From NCBI RefSeq assembly GCF_030867145.1, contig NC_134434.1, forward strand, positions 8,866,001 to 8,930,000: a stretch of 64,000 nt of DNA. The letters run 5' to 3'. Within the stretch, counting starts at the first letter, position 1. The number at the start of each line of letters is the position of its first letter. This DNA comes from Opisthocomus hoazin. Taxonomy: Eukaryota > Chordata > Aves > Opisthocomiformes > Opisthocomidae. Made by a program: the position numbers and the translations under genes. The notes under the pieces were generated by a model. That model saw only the letters and a program-made list of their open reading frames with translations, ran no database searches and was not told the origin of the DNA. Of the stretch, positions 23,721 through 37,200 are shown piece after piece.

Positions 23721-26171
23721 GGAAAATTATGTTTATTGCACAAGAAACAGTATAGAGCTAGAAATTACTTCCTGGGTTACAGATTCCAGTTTCCAGCTAC
23801 GACTTGCAACCACATTGTATAATTTTTCTAATAAATTAGCAAAGTTCCCCTTTAAAAACATATGTTAGACTTCTGTTACACATTTTAAAAGACTGTTGCA
23901 GCACAACACAAAGCTAAAAGAGTGATCCCTGACCCCCAGGGATTTTTTCCAGGTGTCAGATGTCCCCTCCAAACATTCTCTGCCTTTTAGAAATTAACCT
24001 TTGAACTAATGCTTTAGATATACAGGTAACCAGCTCTGCAAAAAGTATTCCAGATGTCAGCAGTGGCATTTATACTTCACTGTTTCCTAGTACAAATACA
24101 TCACTAGACTAAGGCCTAAGGCACTTGCCATGCCTACGGGTGCATCATCTTGTGTATAGTCATCCTGTGAACAACTGATGTGCACAGCAACTTCCCCTGG
24201 TGCTCCCAACTGAACTATTCCAAGCAGTAATTCTGGCTGCTGCTCAAGTACCAGCACTTTGATTGAATCTGCGCGACTCCAGCTCTCAAAGGAATCCCAT
24301 CTTCCTGTATGGTTTTCCAAATGTCTGCACTGAAGAAGCCTCTCAACTTAGTGGCACGAAAAAATGTAATCAGAATAATTTTACTTTTATACCCAAGTCA
24401 TTACAACATAAAGGATATCAGCAATCCCTAAACTGGTATCAGGGAAACTCCACTGGCAGTTTTCATGCATTTCAGTTGTGCTGAGAGCACCATCCATTTT
24501 CTCTTTAGCTACTGTTTTATCTTAAATGTGTACTAAACCGATCTTGCACAGCAGGATAGCTAATTTCCTGCATGGTACTGCCCGACTAAGTCCACAAAGA
24601 GTAACCAGATGGCTGCGGGTTTTTGTTTTACTCACCTAGGGCAATGGATCTTACAGATAGCACCAAGACCTATCTTAAAAGTGCATGGAATTTCTTCCAA
24701 AATTAGGCCCTAATTTTCTGTCACCTACATATTGTGTACCCATTTACACGAGTGCAAGCAAATGCAAAGTCAGTATCGGGAACTTCTGCAGAACGGACGT
24801 AAATTATACTCCTTGTGCAGGTTTGTCTCTGCTGGCTGCAGTACGCTACAGCGTGAAGCTTTTTTGCAACTGCCTGTGTGCTCTCTGCCCCAAGGAACGG
24901 TCTCTCACTCTCCCCAGCTTCAGTCACACATTCCTGATCCCCTTGTCCTCCTCCCATTACCATCAAAGGGGATGCTGTATGTTCTGAGGTGGGCGAGTTC
25001 ACAAACGACTAGAACAGAAATATGTTGGTGCTTGTCTTGTGTTCTCTGCCTTTTATGTTCCAAATGCTCCCCATCTGAAGACAGGCCAGGCGGTCTGATC
25101 AAACATTTCTCTCACTAGAATAGAGGCCTTTGCTGCAAAACCAGATCTCCCTGTGTCTTAAAATGCAATGCCCTGGAACACCTGGCAAATCATAGTCAGG
25201 CTGAAAATGCTGTGCAAGTTTGCTGTGCAAACATCAGATGCTGAGTGAAAATCTGTGTACTTCGACCTCATATTACAACCTCTTCATCAGAGAAACAATG
25301 ACAAAGTGTACTGCGAGGGGAACACAGAAGTCTTAATTATTACAGAATATCAGTACCACCCTCAGCCCTCTCCCAGGCACAAATGATCGTAAGGATAACC
25401 CATCGAAATGAGCAGCATATACAACTTTACAAAGACATATGTATGGTTCTCTGGTGAGCCCTTATAAATAGCATTTTACATATTAAAATAAATATGTCCA
25501 CGTTGCCAAAGTAGCAAGAGGTTTCTTCGTTATTTAAAAAAAATATGTTACAAAACAATATCATTTATATTTCTTGCTTAGTTTAAAAAAGTAATAAAAA
25601 AGTCATTTTATAAAATAATACGAAAGTAAATTGAGTATAAGAGTGTCCATCCCTAGCACGTGTCCTGGGTTTGTATGTTATGACTCATCATCAGATGCTG
25701 ACCTCCAGGGAGTCATGTAATCATTCCTTCACTTCCAGTTGGACAAAAGAAATCCAGTGCTTGCTTTTTTCACCACTTGTATCAAGTCTATGATGTAAAA
25801 TTCATGGCAAGGGAAGAAGTCCTAGATCTGGGAAGGTTCTTATTGCTGCTATTTGTGGCTTTGCTACTCCCTGTATCAGATTGCCTTGTGTAACACAGGA
25901 AGAGGACGTGAACAGCCAAATCTGAGCCGTGGAATCTGGAGGTAATGAGTTCCAGTCAAATAGTGTAAGCAAGAAACTGCTTCTCTTTTTTTCTTGACAC
26001 ATCCTAAGTGTGCAAGAGCGTGGGAGCATGTGGGTGTGTACAGGTTGGAGCATGCATGGGTGTGAGTGTGCATCTGCCTGCATGAGCGTAAGGAAGAAGA
26101 TTAGAAAGTGTGGGAGAAGGGCTTAGAGTCTCCTCCTGCTCTAATCTCTCTGCCCCTCTGAAGACCCCTTC
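23710..26171 (-). other. NOTUM: NOTUM 3' untranslated region (inferred)
   Basis: Sequence after the NOTUM stop up to the first AATAAA. It holds an AT-rich block at 25440-25640 with several AU-rich motifs on the transcript strand. No coding exon is recognised. The true end may lie near the AT-rich block instead. Confidence 0.4.
23732..23737 (-). terminator. NOTUM: Possible NOTUM poly(A) signal (AATAAA)
   Basis: First clear AATAAA on the minus strand after the NOTUM stop, 2.4 kb downstream. It would define a 3'UTR of about 23710-26171, including an AT-rich block with ATTTA motifs at 25440-25640. A nearer variant hexamer inside that AT-rich block is an equally fair guess. Confidence 0.35.
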
Positions 26172-29100
26172 CTAGTTACCACTGCTGAGCATCCCCAGGA
26201 GTTTACTGGGCTCCAGGCCCTGTTGCTGTGCCATTTTCTGAACATCAAAGCCCATGTGCATGAGGAACTGGATCACATTCATCTCCTGCCCTGTGAACTG
26301 GTCCCTGATAGTGGGGCATGAGGGGTTGCAGTGAGGCCATGGACAGCTGTCAATCAGATGAATTGGGCAGCCTTTCAGAGGGGCCTTCCCATTTTTGTTG
26401 CTTTCATGTAGGCTCCGATCCCAACAGTGCAGGGCACGGGGTAATGATGTCCCCTTCACCTGGATGTCTGTCCAGTGACTGAAAAGAGAAACCGTACAGA
26501 TTCTATCAGAGGGGTCAGGCTGTCAGAACTGGTTAATTCCCCTACCGTTTCCCTGTTGACCTTTTGTAGAATCTGCAAAAGCACTCACTTGCGTGTAATG
26601 ATCTCATGAGACAAACAGGCAGGAGCAAAGCTAGCGCTAAAGGAAAAAAGGAAACATGGATTAGGTCTTGGAAGGACAAAGTAACTCCTGCTAAACAGAA
26701 CCTTCTGGACTAGGTACAGAGGGGAATTTTTGCTGCCCCTGGCAATATTTTAAAACCAGCAATGACTACCATCACACAAAACCCAACCGGACTGGAAAGT
26801 ATCCAGAAGAAAGGGGCTCCATCCTGCCTAACTGCACATTAGCAACAAGAGGCTCCTGAATACTTGCTCTTGCATGAAGTAAGGCACATTAACTGTTCCT
26901 CCTCTGTTGTCTCATCAACTCTCTGGATGTTTTATGATCAGTACTTTTCAAAACATCCCTGTGAGGTTAATGGCTGTGCAATGGCAAGGAGTCAGACCTC
27001 ACCTTGGAGGTAGCAAAGAAAAAAACATGATCCTATTGATAACAATGGGTAGCTGATAATTGTGAAGCTGGAAATTACTTTGCACTTATCCAGAAATAAA
27101 AAAGGCAAGATTCTTGACGTAGACTAACTAATAGTTATCGAATTTACAACACTAATTTCTACAGAGATCTGAGAAATGCTGCAAGGATACTGGATATCTC
27201 TTAGAAATAAATGTGCCAAGCTTTCTACAATGAAATACTTACGTCACATCCTTCAAGGTGTTTCTCAGCTCCCTACCCAGATTCTGGATGTAGAGCCACT
27301 GCCCTTCCTGAACAGGCTGGCCAGTGAGGTGTACATTGTCTACTGTAAGCTGGGCCTCATCAAAGAGCCACTGGACAACAAAGACTGGACCTAGGAAGAC
27401 AAAAAATTTGGAAAAGGAATTGCTCTAACTTAGCTGTGATTACAGAGGAAGCTCTGTATACATATATACACACCTATATGTAATACATTTTATATCTCTC
27501 CTCTGATACTTACATCGAAGAGTGGGGTAAATTTTGTATCCAAAAAAGCAATTCCACTCCTCTCCCTCTTTAAACTGCAGCTTACAGCGTTCAGGAACAA
27601 TACCATTCCAATACCTAGAAGACAAAGCGATATTAGAACGAAAGTCATAGCGCAATGTTAGCAACAGCCTTTCCATATCCTGGTCTGTTTCTGTTCTGAT
27701 TACAGTTCCAACTTATTGACAGCAGATTCTTTCTTAGCTTCATTGTCCCACCAACAAATTTTAGAGCATCTACAATCACAGGCATTCTTTTGCAGGTCTA
27801 GATTTTAAATTATTTTCTTTTCCAAGACAGTAATTGAAAAAACAGTGACATAGATGATAAATACTCTTTAAGTATCAAAATGAAGGAAGACAGAGAGGGA
27901 GGACATCTTCTCCACACACTAACCTCTTATAAAAGTGTACTTTAGAGCATCTGCTTGTACCTTATTCCTCTTTTGATGGCTTCTGTTGGAGCACATGTTA
28001 TGGTATCAATACAGTCAGTTCTGCGGTACTGTTTATTATCCAGGAACCATCCAGAGTCTGCCAAGCCTCGAACCTGAATCCCTTGATAACCCATCTCCTC
28101 CAGCTGCTCGGCCACTCGATCCACATTCAGCAGCACTCCTGTCCCTCCAGCACTGCAACGGCAATGTTAATACTTCAGTCATGCAGCACACACAGCTATT
28201 AAACGACTGGCTGGCATACGCATCCTCACAGCAGTGACACTCTACAAACGACTCCATCTATCCACAGGACAATCCACTACTAACCTGGTAGTCACCAAGT
28301 TATTTCCTTGATGTACAAAACACTCAGAAATAAAGCCAGTGCTGAGTAACAATCTGGTACCTCAGAAACCAAATCTCGTTCCTGTTTGTTCTTCTGGGTG
28401 ATATACATGCTTTGTCTCATTTGCAAGGGGTTCAGCTGTTCAAAACCCAAAAGAATCTGAAGTGAGACAAATTCACCCTTTGCAACTTCTGTATTACACC
28501 CCTGTGCAACATATGCTGAGTGTACCATAGCCTTCCGCAACACTGCACGATTCTGAGCACCTGCATCAGGCAAGTCTGATTTTTTAATTCAGATGTCCCA
28601 AATCAACCCATAAGAGACATGAATCTCATGGTGTGGGCCAACAGGAGCCAGCATTCTTGATGCAGAGAAGAATGAACACATTCCCTCCCTCTTGCAAAGC
28701 TTTCACCTTGCTGTTATTTTCTGCATTTTCTCGTAAGTGTACCTGGACCAAAAGCTGAGGAAATAATACTGAATCGTCCCCTATGGTACCACTCAAAGGA
28801 AAAAACTGAGAAGAGATAGAGGGTCTGCTGCGTTAGTACTCCTAGAAGAAATTTTTGAGGAGCTGCCGAGACCTCCTCCCTAACAGCTTTCTACTGGGAA
28901 ACCTCCTGTCTTCACCACAGGAAATCTTGTCGATACCCACCTGCTCCCTGCCAGCAGCAACACTTTGGCAGTGCCAAGACCTTTTCCCACCAGCTCCTTT
29001 ACAACCTCCTGAATGATCAGCGCTCCCATGAAGGCATATTCATCTGGAAGAGACAGCTCAGTATCAACAAAACTGTTTCCTGTCCAGGCTAAGACTTTTG

Positions 29101-32100
29101 CTTGCTCTCCACAAGGGATTGTGAACCTAAAACCAGGCCCATTTTCTCCACCCGTATTGAGCACATCTAACAAGAGCTACCCCCTGTTCCCCCTCCCCGC
29201 ACAAAACTTGCTTCCCTGAAAGAAAGCGAAGAGAGAGTGAACAGAATACACAATAACACAAGCTCACCTTCCTACAACAGTGCTTAGTAGCCGGTAAAGT
29301 TGGAGAGGGAAAACAAGAGCAAACCAGGAAGGCGCTGGGACCCTTTCTCTATACACGAGCAATACGCACACCTTCCTACCCCCTGGAATCTCAGTTCCAA
29401 CTAACTGCATCCCTTTTTTTCCCAGTTCAGACAAGCAATGTTTCGAAAAACGCTATACCTACATATATCGCTACTTTCTCGGCACCACCAGCAGGCAGTC
29501 ACGTTTGCTGAAGTGTAACTGCTTCATAGGAACAACTGTAAGAAGCTATGACGAAGAGAAAAGGTCCCTTACTGTGACAAAAAGTGTATCTGTTGTACCC
29601 ATGAGTGGTCAGTTTCTCAGCGTAAGAGTTAGTGTAAAAAGACAGTGACACAATGTTTGGTTTCAGGCCAGAACTCACAGACGAACTCAGAGAAAAGCAC
29701 TGACCTTCTGCCTTTTCAGTGCCACATGACAGAGCATCTTAGGCACAATTCTTTCGTTCACAGCAGCGTATACCAACAGCAACTCCATTCTGGTCAAAGA
29801 AAACTCTTCATGAACAAACGAGGCGAGAACTAAGCCCCTGGTGTTTCTGTAGACATTACTGTACCCAAACACCAATCCTGCTGAAGTTGGGAAACCCAGA
29901 GAAGTACACTATGTAGAACAACTCGTTTGCATGAAACCTAGGTTAATCTGGAAGAGGACTCCTTTAAGCAGACTCCCACAGTTCCATCATCAAAATGACA
30001 GCCGATGGCAACGCATGTGTTAAGATGAACTATCCTTCGTTTCCCAAAGAAACCTGCAGACAGCTTTAGCCTAACACACGAGGGCTCCTTTCAAATGCCA
30101 GATACTCTCCTGATTGAAGTCTGAAACTGAATTCACTGCTCTTGCCTCTCAGATCAGCAAAACCAAAGTCGCATGCAACAAACTCTGGTTCCTCAGCTAC
30201 ACCATTTAATTTGCAGTGTGCTGGAACCTGGAGATTCATCTAAAAAGAATTTCGTTTCTCTAATCCTTGCATACTGTATCATTGTAACAACTCCACAAGC
30301 AGTGGCTCTGAATTATGTCAAAACAGCCTGAGCTAAAGAGATCAGGATGTTTTATCTGGAAGTAGACTGATATTCTTTCCTGCCCTTCAGCAAGAAATAG
30401 CCTGTTCTTCATTCGCGTAATTTCACAGAAGTCTGGCCATATCCTTTAATGCGCAATGTCTGGGGCAGCAACAGCCCATCAGCAACACTCACTTTTCTCA
30501 GACTTGGACGAGGCACCACTCCAAACATCACTTGAGCAATAAGGGATGAATCTGTAAGAGAGACTTGTGTGAGTACCAATGTTCCTTTGACATGCGAGGA
30601 GGGGTGAGGACAGGGTCAAGTAACCGGAAGAAAATTAAACCCCGGGGAGGGGAAAAGGGAAGTTTCTTGTCCAGTTAGACAACATACCTTCTTGCACACC
30701 AAGCCAGAATTATAACTGTCTTGAATTTTCTCCTGAATACTGAGTTAAATCAATAAATAATGTGTCTTTTATCAAGATAATTGAAGCACTGAGCTCAGTG
30801 GACAGAACCATGGGCCAAGATTTTGCTCTTAGCTGTCCCACTGATATGGTGGATGGCCTGCCACAGGGAAACTGTCTGTGCTTCAGTTTTTCACAGGAAA
30901 ACTGAAAATACCTTCTCAATCCAGTGTCAACGCTGACTGCAACCACTGGAGGTTTTTGCAGGACTGAAGTTCTCTTCCCATTTTTGTCTCTGGCTTGCAG
31001 AATGCAAATAACATCCCCTCTCTTCTGGCTTTCCCTCCTATACGCTAGATGCTAGGCACCTAGCACACGTAAACGGGTGTCTTTCTCATTCCTCTGAACT
31101 AGAAGAGCTCCTCCACATCCCTCAAACTGGCACATGTGTAACATACTATCAGCCCACCCCTCACAGCAGTATTTGCCACTTCAGTTACTGGAGAAGGCTC
31201 TCCAAGCTATGTCCCCAGTTTTTCTTCATTGGATCACCCCACAACTCCAAGCACACTGGACTTCAGTTTCTCCAGACCTTGCCAGCAGTACTTGTTAGAG
31301 CGCTGTACTAGAGTAAATGAGGACACACACACTTCCCTCCTGCGTGCGTTAGTCTTACATCTGTCTTTGTAGCGTTCTTGCTAGCCTACAAGGCAGGAGA
31401 TGCTGTTTAAGGACAAACCCATTTCCCTCCGCTGTCCCTCCTTACACCATGTTTGCATTCCACCAGTGGGGGTTTTCTTCTGGCTGTGACGACAGGATCC
31501 CGGTTCCTGCAGATGGGCACAAAGAAACAAGACATGTACAGACAGCAGTCCGTGCCTCCAGAGAAACCCTGTGAGCCTCACGCAGGATCTCTGACCACGC
31601 AGAAAACAAACATCCACGATGAAAACCATCGGCAAGGGAAGCGGAAGGAATGCTTCTACATTTGCCCTTAGGCAGTTGTGACTCTCAGAATTTGATCCGT
31701 ACGGAGATGAAGTCCCTCTAGGAGCCTCTGGCAGTACAAAGAACCTGTGACACCTGCTTAAAACTAAGCGCTTCCCAGGCGTCCCCGCAGGTGCACTCCA
31801 GGACAGGCAGCCCCGGGTCTGTGCCAGCGACAGAGGCCTGGGCGCGCAGCGAGTCGGAGCATGAGCAGCGAGAACGGGGAGAGACACTCAACACCCCGCG
31901 CTGTGCGGGGAGCCCCGCGGGCCGGGGCGCGGGTACCTGGGCGCTGGCTCTGCCTCCCGCACAGCCCCGACAGACGCTGCTTCCCACAGAGCAGCCCTGT
32001 GGCCAGGTCAGCGGGGTGCGGGGGCAGGACCGGGACCCCAGGGCTCCGGCGAGAGCGCAGGCAGCGGACCCCGCTACGGCTGTGGGCACGGGGCTCCCAC

Positions 32101-33130
32101 CCCGGGAGCCGCCCTTGGGGCGGGGCAAGCGGAACGCGGGGTCCCCCCAGAAACCGAAGCCCCGCGCGGGCTCCAGCAGAGCGGGGCCGTCCCGCCACAC
32201 CCGCCCGCGCTGCCCCCCGGGGCGGGGGGGGGACTCACCCACGCGGGTGGCGGGCCACTCCCGGGAGCTCATCAGCCGCCGCATGGTGTCGTAGCGCGAG
32301 TCGCAGTTCTCCCTGCTGAAGCAGTACCACCCTCCTGCGGAGGGAGCGGGGGTCAGCCCGCGGCGGGCACCCCCTGCGGGGCACGCCCGGCGGGCAGCCC
32401 CGGGCGACGGGCGCGGGGCGAGCGCGGGGGTCCGAGGCGCCGGCGCTCACCTTCCAGGAACAGCAGCCACCGCCGGCTGCCCTTGGACTCCTTCAGGTAG
32501 AAGCTGCGGACAAACCAGGCGCGGGCGGCGCGGCGTTAGCGGGGGCCGGGCCCGGCCGCAGCGCTCGGACGCCGCCGGGCCGGGGCTGCGCCGCGCGCGG
32601 GGGCGGAGCGCGGGGGCGGCGGCGGCGGGACGGGCGGAGGCGCTCGCGCCCGCCGAGACTCAGCGCCTCGGGCCGCCGCCGCCGCCCGGCGGGCGCGCGC
32701 TGCACCTGTCGCCGCCTCGCCGCGCGCCGCCGCGCGGTGGCGCCACAGCCCTCGGGGCCGGGCCGGGGCAGCGGGAGCGCGCGGCGGGCCGGGGCCGCCC
32801 CGGGCGCGGCGCGGGGACTCACCCGGCCGGGCTGCCGTCGTTGCAGGTGACCGAGGCGTTGCGCAGGAGGTGCAGGCGCAGGTCGTGCGGCAGCGCCTGG
32901 GCCGAGCAGGGGTACAGCGACTGCGCCAGGCTCTTGACCTGCGCCATGAAGCTGTCCATGTTGCCCTCCACGGCGGTGAAGTCCAGCGGGAAGCTCTCGG
33001 CCGCCGCCGCCGCCTCGCCGCGCTCGCGCGCCGCCAGGCCCCGCCGCCGCCAGCCCTTCCTGCCCTCGCCGCCGGGCCCGGCGTGCAGGAGCCCCAGCAG
33101 CAGCAGGAGGTGCACGGCCGCCGTGCCCAT
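26172..33130 (-). CDS. NOTUM: NOTUM, secreted palmitoleoyl-protein carboxylesterase (complete, 11 coding exons)
   Basis: Extracellular hydrolase that removes the palmitoleate from Wnt ligands and so shuts off Wnt signalling. Coding exons: 33130-32823, 32503-32451, 32334-32239, 31506-31446, 30551-30493, 29043-28941, 28152-27961, 27614-27514, 27390-27243, 26636-26589, 26478-26172. They sum to 1476 nt, 491 residues against 496 in human; all junctions are GT-AG and in phase. Signal peptide [20 protein letters not shown] at residues 1-20; possible N-glycosylation site NAS at 91. GGWYCF oxyanion region in exon 3, nucleophile motif GSSAGGTG with Ser227, acid Asp335 in QWLFDEAQ, and His384 in CLSHEI: each is exactly five residues before its human counterpart (232, 340, 389), so the triad is intact. 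The low-complexity segment after the signal peptide (residues about 24-45) accounts for the length difference. C-terminal disulphide-rich region [10 protein letters not shown] is conserved. Confidence 0.98.
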
Positions 33131-34270
33131 CGCCGCCCGCCGCCACCCGCCGCTCGCCGCGGCGGCAGCCAGTCCCCGGCGCCGGGCAGCGCCGCCCGCG
33201 CTCCGCCGCGCCCCGCCGCGCCGCCCGCGGGGACGGGGGTCGGCGGCGGGCGGCGAGGGCGGCGCGGGCTCGGCGGCGCGGCTGCCGGCGCAGGAGCCCG
33301 CCGCCCGCTCCCAGGCGGCGAGCATGACAGAGGGGCACGGAGTGCGCGGGGAGCGCGCCGGGGGCGCCGCCAGCCCGGGCGCCGCGTGGGGCAGCAGCCG
33401 GCCAGCCCCCGCCCTGCCCTGCCCTCCGCCCCCTCGGAGCGAGGCGGAGGGAGCGGGGGGTCTGCTCCGCGCCGCACCGGCACGCCGGGCCGCTCCGTCG
33501 GACGCGCCCCCCGCCCGCCGGCGCCGCCATCGCCGCCCCTGCCGGCGCCGGAGCCGCGGCCGGCGGCGCCCGCCAGCCTCGCCCGCGGGGGGCGGAGGGG
33601 GCGCGGGGCCGCTCCTCCGCGGGACGGGGCCGGCCGTGGGGGGGGAGGGGGGGGCTAAGGAGGGGGGGAGGTCGAGCCGCGCGGGCGCGGGGATCCGCAC
33701 GTGGCAGTCCCCGCGGCGGCGCCCCCGGCCCGCGCCGCCCCCCCGCTGCCTCCCCCCCCCCCCCCCCGCGGCCCCGACGGCGGCTCCTCCCCGGCTCCGC
33801 GTGGGCGCTGCCGCCAGCCCCGCCCCGCGGGACGCGCCAGCCCCGCGCCCTCGGCCACCGCCGCTGCGGGGCCCCCCCGGGGCTGGCGGCGGGGTCCTGC
33901 GGCCCGGGGGCCTGCCCCGCGGTGCCGCGCTCCGGCCCGGCCCCGGCCCGCAAGGAGCAGCGGAGCGCCGGGAGGCGGTCGTTTGGCCCGAGACATCGGC
34001 GTTCTGTCCCCGTATCCGCCCGGGGGACCGGGGCGGGCAGCGGGTCGCTCCCGCGCGTGGGGCGCGGTGGCCCCGGCGGCGCTGGGAGGAGGGGGCTCCC
34101 CCGCGGGGGGGGGCGCGGCGGGGCAGAGGCCCGGTCGCAGCCCCCGGGCCGGAGCCTTCGCGCCGCGGTCCTGAGGTTCGGCTCCCGGCAGCTCTCCCTG
34201 CGGCCGGGACGCTTCCGGGGAGCGCGGCAAGAGTCCTGGAGAAGAAGCCGCGTCGGGTCCCAGTCAGCAG
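31850..34270 (-). promoter_or_regulatory. NOTUM: NOTUM CpG island and promoter
   Basis: About 2.4 kb of extremely CpG-dense DNA covering NOTUM exons 1-3 and about 1.1 kb upstream. It includes long G/C homopolymers (for example 33752-33767) and several possible G-quadruplex runs around 33640-33680. I see no TCF/LEF core (CTTTGAT or ATCAAAG) in the upstream part, although NOTUM is a Wnt feedback target in mammals. The long open frames on both strands are composition artefacts. Confidence 0.6.
33752..33767. repeat. Poly(C) tract, 16 bp
   Basis: Uninterrupted C run in the NOTUM upstream CpG island. Homopolymer length may be unreliable in assembly. Confidence 0.85.
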
Positions 34271-37200
34271 AGCGCTGTCGTCTGGAGGGCAGGCAGTGTC
34301 ACAGAAATGCTGTCCTGATCGCAGACCTCGGACTTAAAAACCGAGGAAAAACAGAGGAAGTGAATAATTCCATCTTCATTTGGATGGCAGACCAGACAAC
34401 TCGTCCCCCTCGACAGCCCTCCAGAGAGGAGCAGGGAAACAGTCTGGTTTTACTGGGAAATGTAACCTATCTGGGATCAGAATAGGTGAAAATAGTATAG
34501 TCGTATAATTAATAGTAAATAATAGTAAGTGGAGGGTGTTTTTGTAGAGCAAGAGTTAAGGCTGTCCAGCTGCTGCAAGTACGTTTTTTACCTTGGCGTG
34601 CTTGGACTTCTGAAGCGTACCCGCAGCTCTGAATCTCCTACGTACGTAGCGCATGGTTTTGCAGTTTGCTTGCCATGTCAGGTTTTTTGGTCATGCTTTG
34701 TCTTTTGTTTTTTAATCTTTCAGTTACTCTTCTGTAGTGTCGGTCTTAGGTCTGTCCTCAGTCAGATTTTTACCTCCAAATGTTTTCTTTTATTGAAGTG
34801 CTGATAGTACCAGCAGCATCTCTAAGCCAAGAAAAGCTGCTTAATTGAACATACCCCTCCACACACACACCACATTCACTCCCTGACGTATTTGTGGTCC
34901 CGGGACAGTTCTGCATCATCGTACCACCTTCTACACTGGCCTTACCATCCCTTCCTCACTGGCCGTGACAGGTCTGAGCAGTTCATCACTGGGACTAGTT
35001 ACAGCAGGTTAGAGATCTTGTCCGGCTGCCTGAGCAGAGGCGCAGCTGGAAGCGGGTTAGTTTGTGCAGAGTCTGCACAGATGAACCGGTACGTCGTGAG
35101 GAGTGCTGCAGGATCACTGACTGGAACCGTCAGTGTGAACAACTCCAGGACCTCATGTTCCACTAGCTACAGCAAGAAAACAGGACGGGTAAAATTGCTG
35201 AACTCCATCCTACTTCTTTAGAGAAAAGGCTGCCATTCACCTCACTGATAAGCTTGCGTTCTTCCTGGGTTCCGTGCTCCTTTTCTTAGGGGAGGTCTGC
35301 AGTTCCTGGAGTCTGTAACGCTTTGTACCATTAAGGGGTGACTGGATGCAATATACCAAGGAAGAACCTTAGGGCAAAGAGAAATGCATGTTAAAGTTGC
35401 AGGTCTTTGGGCCTTTGTCGGAAGAGGTGAAGCAAAGAAATTTAAATTTTGCCTGTCTTGGCTTTACTGAGCCCCTTTTAGCTTTCTTAATTCTCCTGGC
35501 TCAGGTAACTCAGGGTTTCTTTCAGAGCACTCTCACTTGTCATCCTTCCAAAGCCCAGTAAAACGTTCACGGTACCTCTGTCATGAAGGAGCAAGGGGGC
35601 TGTTAAGAAGAGTGTAAGGCTGCGTGAGGTTATGTCATGACAGACTGCTCCTCCTTCTAGACATTTAAATCTGGTACAGTTTAACTCTTTGACATCCTGT
35701 GCTTGAGGGAATGTCAAAGTGTGCACAGATTTTAGAGAGTTTTATAATACTGTCCCTCAGCACGAGAGGTTCACTGAGTTTTAATCTTTTGAGAAGAGCC
35801 ACCCTACACTGAACAGTTTGGGCTCGGTGCAGAAGAAAGCTCAGGGAAAGCTCTGAAAGAACTGGAGTTCTGCTCCAAGCACTGAAGATAGGGCATTTTT
35901 ACTGATAGGTGTAAGGCACACAGGAGGCCAGCAAGAGATTTTTAATGATTGGGAATAATGTTAGGGCAGATACTGTTTTCATTTAATACTTTTCAAAATG
36001 AAATATCCTGCATAATGCGTTCCACTATGTCCTAATGTAGTTCTCTATGTTGGAATATATTGGACTGTGCTATACAATAGCAAACGAGACAGTTCTGAAA
36101 TTCTCTAGTGCTCTGCCAGGACCAAGGCAGCTCCAGCACTCGCCCTTTTGATGCTTCCCTGTCAGACACCGAGAGGACTACACCTGGAGCCCTGTGCAAG
36201 GACTTGTGCCACAGGTATATTTCCCCTTCGTCGCCAGCTCTCATGCCTGATTTAAGCAGCTCTGCAGCCATGGCTCAGTTGAAGTTCCTTGGCTTGTTTC
36301 TTGGGTCTTGTGTTGACCAGAAGTGTGTGTGTTTGTCTGGCGTAAGTCACCCCATAGAAGACCACTCACCAACAGGTAAAGTCCTGCTTTCCTGTAGTCA
36401 CACTACCACCATCTCTTCTAGCATCATTGGTGGGCAGGGGTGAAGGAACTCTGGTAGGGCAGCAGAGCTCGTTCAGCCCCTTCGTATGCAGCATGCTGTG
36501 CGATGCTCTGGTAGCAGCCACCCTCTTGAATGTCCCCAGGACTCAGCATGATCAGTAGCGTGTACGGTGGCCCCTACAGGAGGAAATACTTTTCAGAATC
36601 ATTGTTACTGTAATAAGTCACTCTTGTTCTGTGTCATATTTTGGAACTGGTTACAACATATTTCTAGGTGTTCACAGTTAATTTCCTAGCTATTTGAAAG
36701 CAAAAAAAAAAGGGGGGGGGTGTTTCCTTGCTTTACTGAGAAGCAAATTTATGCATTATTCTCTGTGTGGCTGTCTGACAGAACGCAAACGTGCATAATG
36801 CCAGGGATATGTACCTGATGCAAAGCACTAGCTGCCTAAAAGGTGATTTTAGGGAAAGTTCATGCTATAGTTTGTTCACTGTAATCACTAATGAAATGTA
36901 GTTGTAGATGTTGTTTTGCTGAGACTCACCTGGCAAATTTGCAGGCATCTTCTTGATCCGGACAGTGGCAGAAATGGGAATTGTTAAGGGTGTTTTCAGC
37001 TATTCCCTAATGAGTTCCTCTTTCTTAGTAGCACTGTAATGAACTCCAGGTTGTAGTTACCTCCCCCTTCTTTTTGTCCTGGTGCTTCTAAATTCAGACA
37101 AGTATTTGAGATTAGAATTGTCTCTGGCTATGAAATGTGACCCTTAACCTCGATGCAACTTTCTGATCATGACATGCCGTTAAAAACTAGATTCATCTCT

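Noticed and set aside
32493-34337. Open frames of about 490 codons on both strands around NOTUM exon 1
   Set aside because: Shadow frames over real NOTUM exon sequence and the CpG island; no homology beyond the NOTUM exons themselves.
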